Shown piece after piece: positions 1-11,480 of a DNA stretch of 64,000 nt. The stretch's first letter is position 1; the number at the start of each line of letters is the position of its first letter. The position numbers and the translations under genes are program-made. The DNA lies in the NCBI GenBank assembly GCA_035079385.1, contig JAVHKY010000001.1, forward strand, positions 10,006,501 through 10,070,500, in the 5' to 3' direction. The stretch comes from Aspidiotus rigidus (Eukaryota > Arthropoda > Insecta > Hemiptera > Diaspididae). Below the pieces are notes generated by a model that saw only the letters and a program-made list of their open reading frames with translations, was not told the origin of the DNA and made no database searches.

Positions 1-84
1 CCACGTATTCACATTTTCCGCTAAGGTAATGAAGAAGAAAAGATTCACGTTATGGCCTCTCACATCTGCGTGTACCATCCCCCA

Positions 85-102
85 TGCTGCTGCTGCTGCT
101 GC
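85..102. repeat. (TGC)6 microsatellite
   Basis: Six perfect TGC units. They produce an artificial poly-leucine reading frame; there is no other sign of coding here. Confidence 0.9.
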
Positions 103-139
103 TACCACTAACACCAGGACCTCAGTCAGGAGGGAGCGC

Positions 140-1330
140 CAACAAAAGAAAGGGCAAACAAAAAATTAGATGCCATTGCAAGACCGCAACGGAAATTTTT
201 TCAAGTCCCCCTCCTATCATATATAGCTTGAGAGTCAAAATCTCTCTAAGTCCCCTACCTCTCCGTGACGTCATCAACCTCGTGATGTCATCAACTTCAG
301 GCCGCTCGCGGACGAAAATTTCCAGAAAGTACCCCCAAGAAAAAGGGTAGTGGGTTCCCCGCGAAAAAAAAACAAAAGATGAAGAAACTCCCGCATGAGA
401 AGCCAAATTCGCGAAGCACTACTGGTGAGCTCCTAGTGAGCTCCCAATGGTGACTGAAAGCTCTGCTAGAGGCGTAGATACGCATGCATCTATGGTACAG
501 GACTACCTAAATTCAAGGTTAAGGGCTGAGCGTTCCATAGACCACTGTATTGGCCTCATTGACTGGCATTGCACAGCGCGCAGACTTCGAGGAGAAAATG
601 GAGCCAGATTACTCTCAATTCGAGCTCTCCGGATTACCGACGCAATTCTCATGAGGGTGGAGACCGGTGCTAAAGGTGCGGTTTGTTGGGGACCACTTTG
701 GGCGTGTAGGCTTGCTCATACATCCTCGTCTCAAAGGCAATTAGTAAATTGACGGTGCCCCAATTCATGGTCTAGTATACGAGATATTGGCTCACGAGCT
801 CACATTCTTAGCTCAGTATAAGTCTAGTATATTTTCTCCGCTAGTATAAGGGTGATATAGTCTAGTATACTTATGCTAACCCTGGGAAAATCGGACTTGC
901 ACCCACGGATGACTGGATCAGGTCAAGGGTTCCTTGAAATAGTCTAGCCTAGTTTGGACCTAGTACGAGCATAATACTGTATTAGAACAGGGCTAGTATA
1001 GTCTAGTGTACGCTGGTCTCGAGGAACTCGAACTTGGACTCGCGGATTTCTGGATGAGGTAGAGGGTCCCATCAGAGGGGGGGGGAGCTTAGTATGGTTG
1101 AGTATATTGTATTGTAGGCTATGCCCAGTATAGCCTGGTAGGCCCAGTTGGCAGCTACTGCAGCTTATTATACTGTATGATAGGACTGCGGGGAACTCGA
1201 ACTCGGAATCACAGGCTTCAGGATCGGGTCGAGGATTTGAGTATTCCAAGTCTATCAGTGGGGGGGGGGGGAAGAGTTGGACTCAAATATCTCCAATAGG
1301 AGGGTGGGGTGCCAGTAAAGACATTGGAAA
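140..1330 (+). repeat. dispersed repeat family A, copy 1
   Basis: The copy has a 5' pyrimidine-rich part with the motif AAGTCCCCCTCCTATCATAT and a TGACGTCA octamer at 266-273. A 3' part (about 770-1250) is rich in CTAGTATA and carries a recurring unit of the form AACTCGAACTCGGACTCGC...GGATCAGGTCGAG. It ends near 1300-1330 with GGGGTGCCAGTAAAGACATT. The same order and the same 3' end recur at 3.4-5.6 kb and 8.5-8.9 kb. I see no protein in it; the class is unknown. Confidence 0.7.
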
Positions 1331-3399
1331 TGTCATAAGAATAAAAAACTCGCAGCTCATGGAGTCTTTTTCATCAACTATATTGATCGAGGCAAGGTGG
1401 AGCTCTGTTTGATGGAGTGATATTTGATTTGATCGAAATCGAGTCATCCTCCCGCTAGCATTTTTCGAAGTTCCCTCCTCCTATGTACGGTAAATTGGGG
1501 AGAGTCCACATCACTATGAATGTGTGAATCTCAAAAATCCGTATTTTTATACTCTTCCTCATTCGCATAGGTAACTCATCAATGGTTCCCATTCGATAGC
1601 TCTCGACGGATAGGTTTGGAAGTACTGAGAGAACGAGCTGTGGATAGTCATCGGATACGCTGATTTAATTAACTATCGCAATAAACTGAAAAAACCCCAC
1701 CATACTATTCAAACCAACTCACTCGAAGATTGATAATCTTCCTAAAACTGGCGTTATCGTGTCATTTTACGATTGATTTTACGCAGCAGCCAATAAAAAT
1801 TTCATTTCCACAATATTTTTTCTTTTTTCTGTTTTATAGTTTGAAGACCTTCGGAGAATGCATAAAATTTTTTTTTGATTTTTATACTGTTAACTTCATC
1901 CGCGGTTTCGCAAGAATTTCGTATCTCCTTTTCCCGCAGATTTCGGATCTGGGAAGGTTTTTGTCCCAAAATTCGATATCACCTATTTCAAAAGCAATTC
2001 GAAGCATGAGAAAATTATTTCGAACCGAGATACAGACAGCGGTAATAAAGGTCTCTAAAGTCAAGGCAAATGTGAAAGCATGATCACACGATTTCCGAAA
2101 GAGCAGAAGAGTTACCGGTAGTTGTTGACACAGTCTCAAATTTATTACGCCTTCGTACATGTACGCTGGCGTTAATGAATGAACGAATATAATCGAAGAT
2201 ATGTACCGTGAATAGTTTGAGATACGTACAGTCAGAAATGAACTTAAGATGGTCTGTAATCCAATTTTCTCACACAGATAGAACACGCATAACATTCCTT
2301 CATCTTTCGTGTTTTCTTTTTTTTTTTTTTTTGTTAAAGGAAATACGATCAATGTAAAACGTTTTTCGAGCTTTGAATCACGATTATACCCAACTAACGT
2401 TGGATATAAACCGAAAGAAGAAGAAAAAAAAATCCGAAAGTCATAAAAATTCGGGAATTATTTTAATTAAACGAAATTCGTTTTTCGATCCGATCAGAAG
2501 ACTTCTCATGGTTATCGACGATAAGATTACATACTTTAGTCATCGACACTTTGGACATGCAAGAACGAGAGAAATAGAAAATGAATAAGAGCAATGAGAT
2601 CGGTTTTTGATAGAAAAAGAAAAAAAAAAAAAAAACATTTCTAACAATTCTTGTTTTTACCGCTCACCGTCTACATTTATTCAGACGAGCTTAGAGATAT
2701 ACGGAAAATCTAGCATGTATCTCGTATTAATTTTAATAATAAACGAGTTAAACGCGATTTCAGATCTGTTCGGTTTTTTATTTTCCTTCCTAATACCTAC
2801 GGTCACTCGGAAGCACGGAAGAGCAAGAAAGTATTTTTCGAACTCGGATACTCCGTAGGATTTTAATCTGGAATTGTCACGTACATATTTTACGTATTAA
2901 CATCGGTTCTTTATAAGAAGTTTCAAAGCTATTTGAATTTTTATACTGTAGGCTTACGCATCGGGACCAAATGATGGATCTTTTTATATGAGACTCGAGA
3001 TAATTTATTGGAGGGTGGCGGGGGGGCGGGGGGGGGAGTGAACGTAGAGCTGCGATACAGGATGACAACAATAATCGTTCGGAAATGTAATCTACAATGC
3101 GATTTTTTTGAATTATAGTCTTGATATTGACTGATCTGCTACTTATGAATTTTATTAATTTTTTTCGCCTCTAGACTTCAAAATTATCTTGTCTACCTGA
3201 CCAATGAAATTAAAAAAGTTTTCTTCCATCTAGAGGAAGACGAAGTAAGATAGGAAAAGCCCAAGTACTTATCTTCTTGAGCATACCCCGTACGTGTCTC
3301 GGTATCCAACCATTTATGGGTTAGCCTCATCAAATAGTCACGGGTTTTAGGGAGGTAGGAACCAATGCGAAACAGCAATGTGTCATAGACCACCTCACA
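1331..3399. other. AT-rich noncoding stretch, nothing identified
   Basis: Long T and A runs (about 2310-2335, 2410, 2615-2635) and a G-rich run at 3015-3036. Open frames here are short, lack recognisable motifs and fall in low-complexity sequence. Confidence 0.5.
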
Positions 3400-4230
3400 G
3401 GCACTCCGAAAAAAAATTAGATGCCATTGCAGGACTTCAATGGCGTCCCGAGTCCCCTGCCCCCCTCCTATCCTATATAGCTCGAAGGAAGGAATTTTTC
3501 TTAGTCCCCTTCCTATCATATATGGCTAGAGGGTCGAAATTTGTTGCAATTTCAAGGAAGCCGTCGTCTTTCCAAGTCCCTCTTCTATCATAGCTCGGAG
3601 GTAGGAATTTTTCCAAGTCCCCTTCCTATCATATATGACTAGAGGGTCGAAATTTTTCTATGTCTTCCTCCCCCCTCCGTGACGTCATTAACCTCGCTTG
3701 CGCTCGCGGACGAAAAATTCCTGGAAAAACCCCCAACAAAAGGGATAGTGGGTTCCTCGCTAAAATTCAATATACGAGGGAGCGCAAGTAACTCTTTCAT
3801 AAAACTTTATAATCTTGGAAATTATTTTGGCTGTATAGAAGCCTGATCAATGAGATTGAAGAAGTTCTCTTTCGCAGAGGAAGACGAAGTAGGATACATT
3901 ACGAATCAATGACGAAGAATAAGTAAAAACTGTTCTCGTGTAGCCAAATAAATGAAGATAATTTTCAATGTCCTTTTATAGTTGCTCGATTCAGCTACCA
4001 GTCAAGACAAAAATAATTTTCGCTAGCGAATGAAGGTACGATAAAGACATCGACCAGCTTCAACTTCTTTGTGACATCATCAACATCAGTGGCGTCATTT
4101 GTTCGTGACGTCATTCTTGGTTTGGTATAATAGGCTATATATTCTGGATCAAGTCAAAAAGTATTCCTCGCAAATTTTCTGCGGGCGGGGAGAGGGGCGA
4201 TTCCGGTAAAGATATTAAAAAACTTGCAGC
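3400..4230 (+). repeat. dispersed repeat family A, copy 2
   Basis: It contains four degenerate units of about 45-50 nt with CAAGTCCCCTTCCTATCATAT between 3460 and 3670, and TGACGTCA at 3680-3687 and 4106-4113. It ends near 4200 with GATTCCGGTAAAGATATTAAA, the family A 3' end. GCCAAATAAATGAAGATAATTTT at 3943 also matches sequence at 8489. Confidence 0.65.
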
Positions 4231-4319
4231 CTACTTCGTTTGCTGCTCGGGATTGCCTTCATCGACTGTGTTAATCGAGTCAAACAATGAATCTGTTTTA
4301 TGGGTACTTTTCTAAATAA

Positions 4320-5640
4320 AATTGAACTTTGTTCCCCACCACCTTGGAAGTTTGAGCTCGAAATTCCGAGTTCCCTCCTGTCAGATACAGCTTGATATTA
4401 GAATTTTTTCAAGTCCTCTTCCTGTGACCTTTATCTTCGAGGTCGAAATTTTTACAAGCCCCACGTTTCTACCGGAGGGCGCCCGTCGTTTTGACATGAT
4501 TGTCTCATGTCTTTACTGAGCCTCTACTTCTAATTTTGAATTCTGCGAGTTCTCCCCCTCTGCGAGTGCACTTCCTACTTCGGGGGCTTGGTAAAATGTC
4601 GACCATTAGCCTTCATTATACTAGGCTTATACCCAAGCTTATAGCAACTAGACTGATATACAGTAATCTGCTCGTCCCTCGAAAGCTAGTTAGTTTCATA
4701 TACCATATACGCGACTTATACTAGACTGAGATTGAGAGACATACATTATGATAGACATGAAAAATGATTTTTATTTATTTGGCTATGCCAGAACATTGAC
4801 TTTTTCTTCAGTTTACACCCCCCTCCCCCCCATAAAACAGGTTCACTGTTAAAAGGGGAAACCCAGTCCCAAACTTGCGAATCTTCGATAGCGGATAAAA
4901 ACACAGTGCGCAGTCTAGACGTCAACCAGTTTAAACCCCCATGTGACGTCATCATCATTTCTTGAATCTGTTTGTGACGTCATCAACATTCCTCTCTTTC
5001 TCTTTTGAACAGCATATTTCTGGATCAAGTTGCGAATGTACTGCATTGTAGATCTAGTAGCCTAGCATGGGGGGGGGGGCAACTTGGCATCGGGGATTTC
5101 TATTAGTGGTCTAGTTTAAAGCTAGGACAGCCCAATATGCTATGTCTTCCGACAGGTGAACTCAAACTCGGACTCGCAGATTTCCGGATCAAGTCGCGGG
5201 GACGAAGCCTAGTAATCTAGTACATCACTGCTAGGCCTACTATAGTCTAGTAGTGATGTCACCTAGCATAAGCCTCGTTTAAGGCTAGTATAACTTGATA
5301 TAGGTACTATTATTATGCTAATCTGGGAAACTTGAACTCAGCCTAAAATTATTATAGCATAGTATAAACCTAGTATAGGGCATGGTAGATAATCAATATC
5401 GTTCAAGTTTGCATACCTTGCTAAGCCATAATAGGTCTAGTGCTAGGCTTAATTTCAATTTAGTATAATCCAACATACTAAGACTGAAAGACGAACTCGG
5501 CCTCGCAGATTTCTGGGTTGGCAGTCGAAGGTTTGAGAATCCAAGTCCATCAACGGGTGGGGGGTGGAGCAACTCGGCTCGCGGATTTTCCATTCGTGAA
5601 ATGTGGTGGGGGGCATAAAGACATTGAGGGACGAATATTT
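4320..5640 (+). repeat. dispersed repeat family A, copy 3
   Basis: It has the same pyrimidine-rich units at 4380-4480, octamers at 4944-4951 and 4975-4982, and CTAGTATA-rich sequence at 4610-4720 and 5040-5560. It ends with GGGGGGCATAAAGACATTGA near 5610-5630. Inside it, 4757-4806 is an inverted copy of a block found at 8471-8520. Confidence 0.65.
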
Positions 5641-8179
5641 TACGTGGCGTGACTGTAGTAGTTTTCCTCTGTCTAGTTTTCTTCTAGATACAATGTTTCA
5701 AGACGACTGAGAGGAGATTTGCTCACTTTCAAAACAAGATAACGTTAATGAAATCATGTCTTATAGAGATAGATAGTTATTCTATCGAAGTCCGATTGAC
5801 ATTAGGACAAACATCTTCTTTTTCTAGTGTTGACTGTTTGTTATAACCTTTTTCATCCTCAATCAATTTCCTTTAGTTGACACATTCTTCCTCCGTCTTA
5901 TTTGATCATGATGCTAAAACATCTGTTTTTCTTAATAGTTTTCGCGACGGTCGGTATGAAAGATTGACAAAAATAAGCTCTGTCACTTTTACATCAAGTG
6001 GATCTCCCAAATATTGAAGAATCGCCACCCATTTCTTACCGCGAAAGACAATCTCCAATATCGGATTACGTTTACTCTATGTTGAAGACTTATAGATCCA
6101 CCTGTCTAGGACAAGTGTGTGGATTATGAAGTTTATTCGTCGCTGTCCCCGTCCTCTTTATCGTACACGTTGGGTTCTCCTATCTCGGTCTTTGTCATTC
6201 CATCAATGTATCGGTATCGCGACGAGAGATGAAAAGTAATTGTATTTGTTTATGGGTGTATCGAAGTGGTGGTCTAATCTGTTTTTCACGCGGCTCTCGA
6301 TATGCTCTTCTGGATGTTTATTTTTCGTGAAGTCATTATTCGATACGGAAAAGAAAAAAAAAAAAATCATATTGAAGCCAAAAAAAAAAAGAATGAAAAA
6401 AATGTGTGAGGCGAATGAAAAGTGCTGGAGGAGAAGAAGAAAGGAGCTATTTCAAATAGCGATACAGGGTCGTTCTCGCTGTATTATTCATCTTTAAACT
6501 ATCGTCAGATTATAATAACGATGCACGAAATTCGATTATCTTAAGTTTTTGTACGCTGCATAGGTTGGCTGCGTCATGTTGCGCGTGCGCTACAGTTAAC
6601 GGTTATCGTTCTTTGTATTCTCTGTATGTGTAATAATAAAAATTCAATTATGTTCCTGGCTGCCTTTATTTTCTTCATTATTTTACTGTATTACTATAAG
6701 CCTTCGAGGTGCCCGAACGCGCAAATGAGACTGTGTTCGCGCGGGCTTCTGTTCTGCCTGAAATAATTTCGCGGCTACGAAACAATTAAAGTTCAGTAAG
6801 TCGACGATCTCGAGCTCCCGCGAGATACGTGGACCCGTCGCCCCGAGATGCTGAATTTTATCCTGTGGAGTCAGTTTTCGAGAACGTGCTCGAGGTGAGT
6901 CAAGTCGAGCGTAGAGAGAATACAAAAAAATTGAAAATAATTTACGTTACGATGGAATGCGTGATTAAAATATAGACGAATCGAGGAAAAGGGAGCCGCA
7001 GTTCGTACTTTTTTATCACGTTCGGTGTAAACTGAAATAACAGCACGTGTTATCATCGTTGACATTTGTTTGCGCGGACACGGTCACGTGTACTACCGCA
7101 CAAGTATCCGAAATTCATTTGTCATCTTTCAAAGGTCCAGGCCAACCTTGCTCGTTTCCTAGGTACATAAGATTTCTTTTTTTTTTTTGGTAGGCACAAG
7201 CTGTAACTGGAACGTACACACAAGTCGATGGAAATCGATGGGATTTCGTATCGGGTGCCGCTCAGCTCGCTGTAAATGAGAAACTCGTGTTCTTCGTTCG
7301 AATTAATAATCCATTCGATTAATGAATCGCGTACGTATGGGTGTGTGTGAGCGGACGACCGCGTATCGAGAACGCCGCTTGCCGAACTACGCGAACGATT
7401 CAATTATAGTCAGTCGCTCTAACTGGAAATTCTAATCGAAAAAAAAGTTCCGATAGTATCTCTTTAGGCTACCCTCGATACGAGAATCCAACCGGTTACC
7501 GCGTACGAGGTAGATTTCCGGCAACGCGAACCGATTACTTTGCCGTCATTTAATGTAAATTCACTACTGTTGGAGGAAAGGCGAAGGGGTAAAAAAAAAA
7601 CATAGAAAAATACGAACGTCAGAAACGGAGCGAGAAAAATACTATACATTTAATCGAATGTGCCTGTATAATGCGATCATTTTCTCTGTGTACGAAATTA
7701 AACATCAATCCCAATGATATACCTATCGATCAGATAATAATACACTCTCGTCTTGAAAATAAAAAGGTGTGTGTTTGTGTGTACCGTATATTGTAGCCAC
7801 GAATGAATTTCGATTTAATTTGACTTCTATTCGATTGCGCAGCGTGGAAATGATGCCAGCGTATCGCGAGCGATGCGGGAGCTGCGTGTATAATTTTAAA
7901 TTGATGAAAGGTTATACCTTTTTGGATGCGAAAAAGGCTAGATGGGTGTGCGTTAGATCGCGTATTAAAACTTTTAAGTATACATTCTTTTAATGTGGTC
8001 CACAAGATGGGTGAACTGATGATGAAGAAAGATAAATACGGAGTCTCTGTTTTTTTATTATTATTATTTTCAGTTTTATTCTCGTTGCGGCCACCGAGAA
8101 TTTTCATGTGTTTCCATATTTTGTTCGAGTAAACTGCGTAGGATTGGGAAGAGTTTTCGCATAATTCAATTCATTATGG
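5641..8179. other. unique-looking noncoding stretch with a GC-rich patch
   Basis: I see no repeat family and no assignable gene. 6695-6900 is clearly GC- and CpG-richer than its surroundings and is followed by a good donor-like GAG|GTGAGT at 6893. It could be an unidentified exon or promoter-proximal island. A 27-residue acidic tail (GEPNVYDKEDGDSDE then TAA) reads on the - strand at 6133-6215, but nothing upstream supports a gene. Confidence 0.3.
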
Positions 8180-8900
8180 ACCCCTAGTCAAAGTGAATTC
8201 GTGGGGGGAGCCTACATGAATTTTCTGAGGGCTGATCTCTCCGCACTTCCTTTTTTCCTTATGGGATCGCCACTGTCATCGATATTGGCGGATATATTCG
8301 TAAATGACATGTGAAGGTCTGGTTCAGAAACGAATACATGAGACGAGACATTATCCCCAAATACGCGATTATCAGGCAAGCAAAACGCCCTAAGGCCCAA
8401 TGTGCAAGCCTAAAGATTGAGAGTCAAGAACGAAATAAACAAACATGTATCCCTGTTCGACCCTTAGTAGACAGAAAAAAAATGTTCTGGCGAAGCCAAA
8501 TAAATAAAGACCATTTTTAATGTCCCAGTTCGTGACGTCATCAGCTTGAATTTGCCTGTGATGTCATGAAGCTTGTTGGCGTCAACATCGGTGACGTCTT
8601 CAACATTCCTCTCTCCTGACAGAAGTTTATCATAGTCTAGCATTAGTATAGCCTAGCACATAGATATAGGCTCGGTATAGGGCTAATATAGTCTAGTATA
8701 CTGCATGCTAGGCCTAATTTAAAGTTGATATAATGCGATTAAGGCTAGTTTAAGCCTCGTTCTAGGATAGGAAAACTCGAACTCGGGACTCGCAGATTCC
8801 TAATAGTGAGTTGAGGGGTGGTCTCGGGTCTCAAAACTCGGATCCACAGATTTTCAATTGAAGTTTGGGGTGCCGGTAAAGTCATTAATAAAAATATCAA
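8180..8900 (+). repeat. dispersed repeat family A, copy 4
   Basis: A shorter copy. It carries the block GTTCTGGCGAAGCCAAATAA (8483 on), TGACGTCA at 8533-8540, CTAGTATA-rich sequence at 8630-8760, the ACTCGAACTCGGGACTCGC unit, and the end GGGGTGCCGGTAAAGTCATT at 8867-8886. Confidence 0.65.
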
Positions 8901-10649
8901 AATACTCAGTAAATTCTATCCTTGCCTAAGTCCTTGCCAAAATCTCACAATTTTTCTAAACCCGAGCACCTAATTTTACGTCCCATGCCATGTTATATGT
9001 TTAGCCAGCCTTTCCATTAAGTGGATTCAAGTTCTCTTTAAGGTCAATAGATGGGGATGTCTTCCCATGGCTCTCTCTCTGCATCTGTCTGACTCAGAGG
9101 ATCGTATCTATTGCACTTTTAGCTGAGATGAAGATGGGTCAAAATATCATTTAAATGCGAACAGATCCGATCATTTGGGAGGCTGGGAATTCACCTCGAA
9201 CACCATTTACAGCCCACTTCTATATCCTCTGCCTTTCGAAGGTGAACGATTTCTTAATTTTCAGCTAGGCCTATTTCTCTCGCAAAGTTTTCCTATACTT
9301 CTCTTCGCTAAAACTTCGTACAAAATATTTCTGTCCCCAGTTTAATCCTCTCGTCTACCTTTCTGAACTGTCGGACTTGATTCGTCAATGAATGGGCGTA
9401 GATCAAATAAATAATTACGAACATATGGACACTGTCAATTACTTGTGAACCAGTCTCTCATCATGGAGAAATCAATTCAAATAAGACCATTCGAATTCCA
9501 ATAAAAATTGATACTTCATATAATTTGAAACTTTTCTCTAACACTTCTTGTTGGGCTCGGTCTCTTGACATTCGCTGGTTAATTTCTGCCGCACTCTGAC
9601 CCCTTTCCATCTTCGATGATATTCAAATTTCGTTTGTTACTCGTCAAATATTCACGTGTTCACTCGTAACACGACAATTAGCCGGACGTAAAGGTAAAGA
9701 CGTAACGCGGCGTTAAGACCGTAAATCCCGCCGTGTCTTTTTTTTGAAACTGTGTAAAGTCACATCTGGGACGATTTAATTAATATAGATGTCACATAAC
9801 TCTTTTCAATTCGTTAACGCACCCTAATGTTGAAAAACTCTTCTTAAGTGTCAATAGTAAGGAGGTGGTCTTATTGGTCTCGTGTTTTCTTTTCTTTTTA
9901 TATACCAAACAAAATCTGTTCGAAATCCCAGTACCTAAACTGTCACTTCAACGCACTCTAATATCGCGCCTTGCATTCAATCCTTTATCCTTTTCAAACG
10001 CGATACACGTTCCAAAAACGCGGTTATCGAAGGAAGTATACGAGTTATGGGTAGTTTTATTTCTTTGAATCTTATCTCCAGAACTAAATAGCGTGCCTTC
10101 AATTCCCTGAGTAATGTACTATTACGTCTAACACGTGTATTTTCGATATCAATTCTATAGAATCACAAGGGAACGCTGACATTTTTCTAAATTATCAAGT
10201 TCTTTTATCTCGGAGTCGAGATTTGTGCTTTATTCATCGTAATTAATTATGAACACATTGAATGTACGATTATCAAAATTCTCAGACTTGCGTTACTGAT
10301 TAGCTTTCAGCAGTATCTTGAGATGGGAATTCAGCACTAAATGTACCTTATTCATCGATATCGAAAAGTGGATAGGGCGTGAGACTTGAAATCAGGGACA
10401 CGTAAACTATTTCTTCCTAGTTGTGAAGGTCCAAACTCTTGGATCTTGTTTGCTTCCTCTAGACTTTGAAAACCTTTTTGAAATATTCCACCTACGCAAG
10501 TACTTCCTTGAAATGATTCGCAAATTCCAAGGCCTGGCCGAATCTTTGATGAAAAAGTATGTTTGGGAAAGACACTCTGGTCACCTTTCCTCTAATAAAC
10601 TCGATCTATTTCGCTGTCCGCCATCAGTCTAAAGATATAAATACTATCT
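8901..10649. other. noncoding stretch, nothing identified
   Basis: AT-rich sequence with short open frames only. No terminal inverted repeats, RNA gene or protein motif was found. Confidence 0.4.
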
Positions 10650-10774
10650 CGATTTCTTTCCTCTTCTCTTCTTTGTTCTTCAGGGAAGAGATTGCTCGAT
10701 AACAGTAGTTCTGATTCCCCACTTACTCACGGCTCGGGTAGTGGTAGGAGTCATTATTGTTGATATTCTCATAT
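10650..10774. repeat. direct repeat, left copy (split by a MITE)
   Basis: This segment, beginning TCTCGATTTCTTTCCTCTTC, is nearly identical to 13123-13251. The match resumes on the far side of the inserted element at 11183 (CTGAAGACACCCTC). The two copies flank a Penelope-like relic on the - strand, so they may be its terminal repeats; that is an inference. Confidence 0.8.
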
Positions 10775-11178
10775 CGTCGTTGGATCGGAAAAAACCTCCT
10801 ATGTGGCGAAAATAAAATTTTACAGGAGAAGCAAAAACCTGATTATTTTGTGAAAAGAAGGCGAAAATACTTTGGAAACGTCTCATTAAATGTGGAAAAG
10901 CTTCTTTGATACAATGCAGTAGTAACAAAAAATTTTCAAAATTCTCGAAAATACGGCGGTATTGGGCGATAAATGCACATAGGAGGAATATTGCACAATC
11001 ATAAGAGGTTTGCTCTGCACATAGGAGGTATTCAAAACCGCTCCTACCGGCGTAATTTTGGACTTAGCACATAGGGAATTTTTCCAGTCGATGCGCTTTG
11101 AAATTCCGCGTCCAACCATATAAAAAAGTGCATTTCTCAAAAAATGGCACATAGGAGGTTTTTTCCGATCCAACGACG
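10775..11178. mobile_element. 404-bp MITE with 31-bp perfect inverted ends and ATAT target duplication
   Basis: The ends are perfect 31-nt inverted repeats (10775-10805 and 11148-11178), starting CGTCGTTGGATCGG. ATAT flanks both sides (10771-10774, 11179-11182). The paralogous copy at 13240-13265 lacks the insert and reads straight through, so it is an empty site. The motif CACATAGGAGG occurs in both ends and again internally near 10976-11033. No protein is encoded. Confidence 0.9.
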
Positions 11179-11245
11179 ATATGCTGAAGACACCCTCGTA
11201 TTGGGTATGATGAAAGGGGAAAAATCTTGAGTTTCGATTCTACTT

Positions 11246-11310
11246 TATTGTTTAGAAGAGTACTTTTGGGTCTTACCCCATCATCAGTTGTGTCGCTACT
11301 TTCAATTCTT
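11246..11310 (-). repeat. Penelope-tail-like fragment
   Basis: AGAGTACTTTTGGGTCTTAC...CCATCATCAG resembles the arm of the inverted repeat at 60565-60645. On the - strand it starts CTGATGATGGG. It is a short degenerate copy of the same tail. Confidence 0.5.
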
Positions 11311-11480
11311 ATAGTCTAAGAGTCTGATCTGATTGGCTGCAACAATTCTGCGTTGTGATCGGTCCGTACACCTATGTGCTACGTTTCGATTGGCTATCAA
11401 GTTGGCAGTGCTGCTGCCATTCTATTGATCGATTCTGTTCTTTCTCTATCTCGCCCAAACCCCAGGTTGAATTGGTTCTA

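Noticed and set aside
84..350. Leucine-rich small protein starting at 84
   Set aside because: The leucines come from a (TGC)n microsatellite and the rest overlaps a dispersed repeat.
1882..2352. 156-codon frame on the - strand
   Set aside because: It runs through poly-T/poly-A sequence, starts from lysine runs, and has no homology I can recognise.
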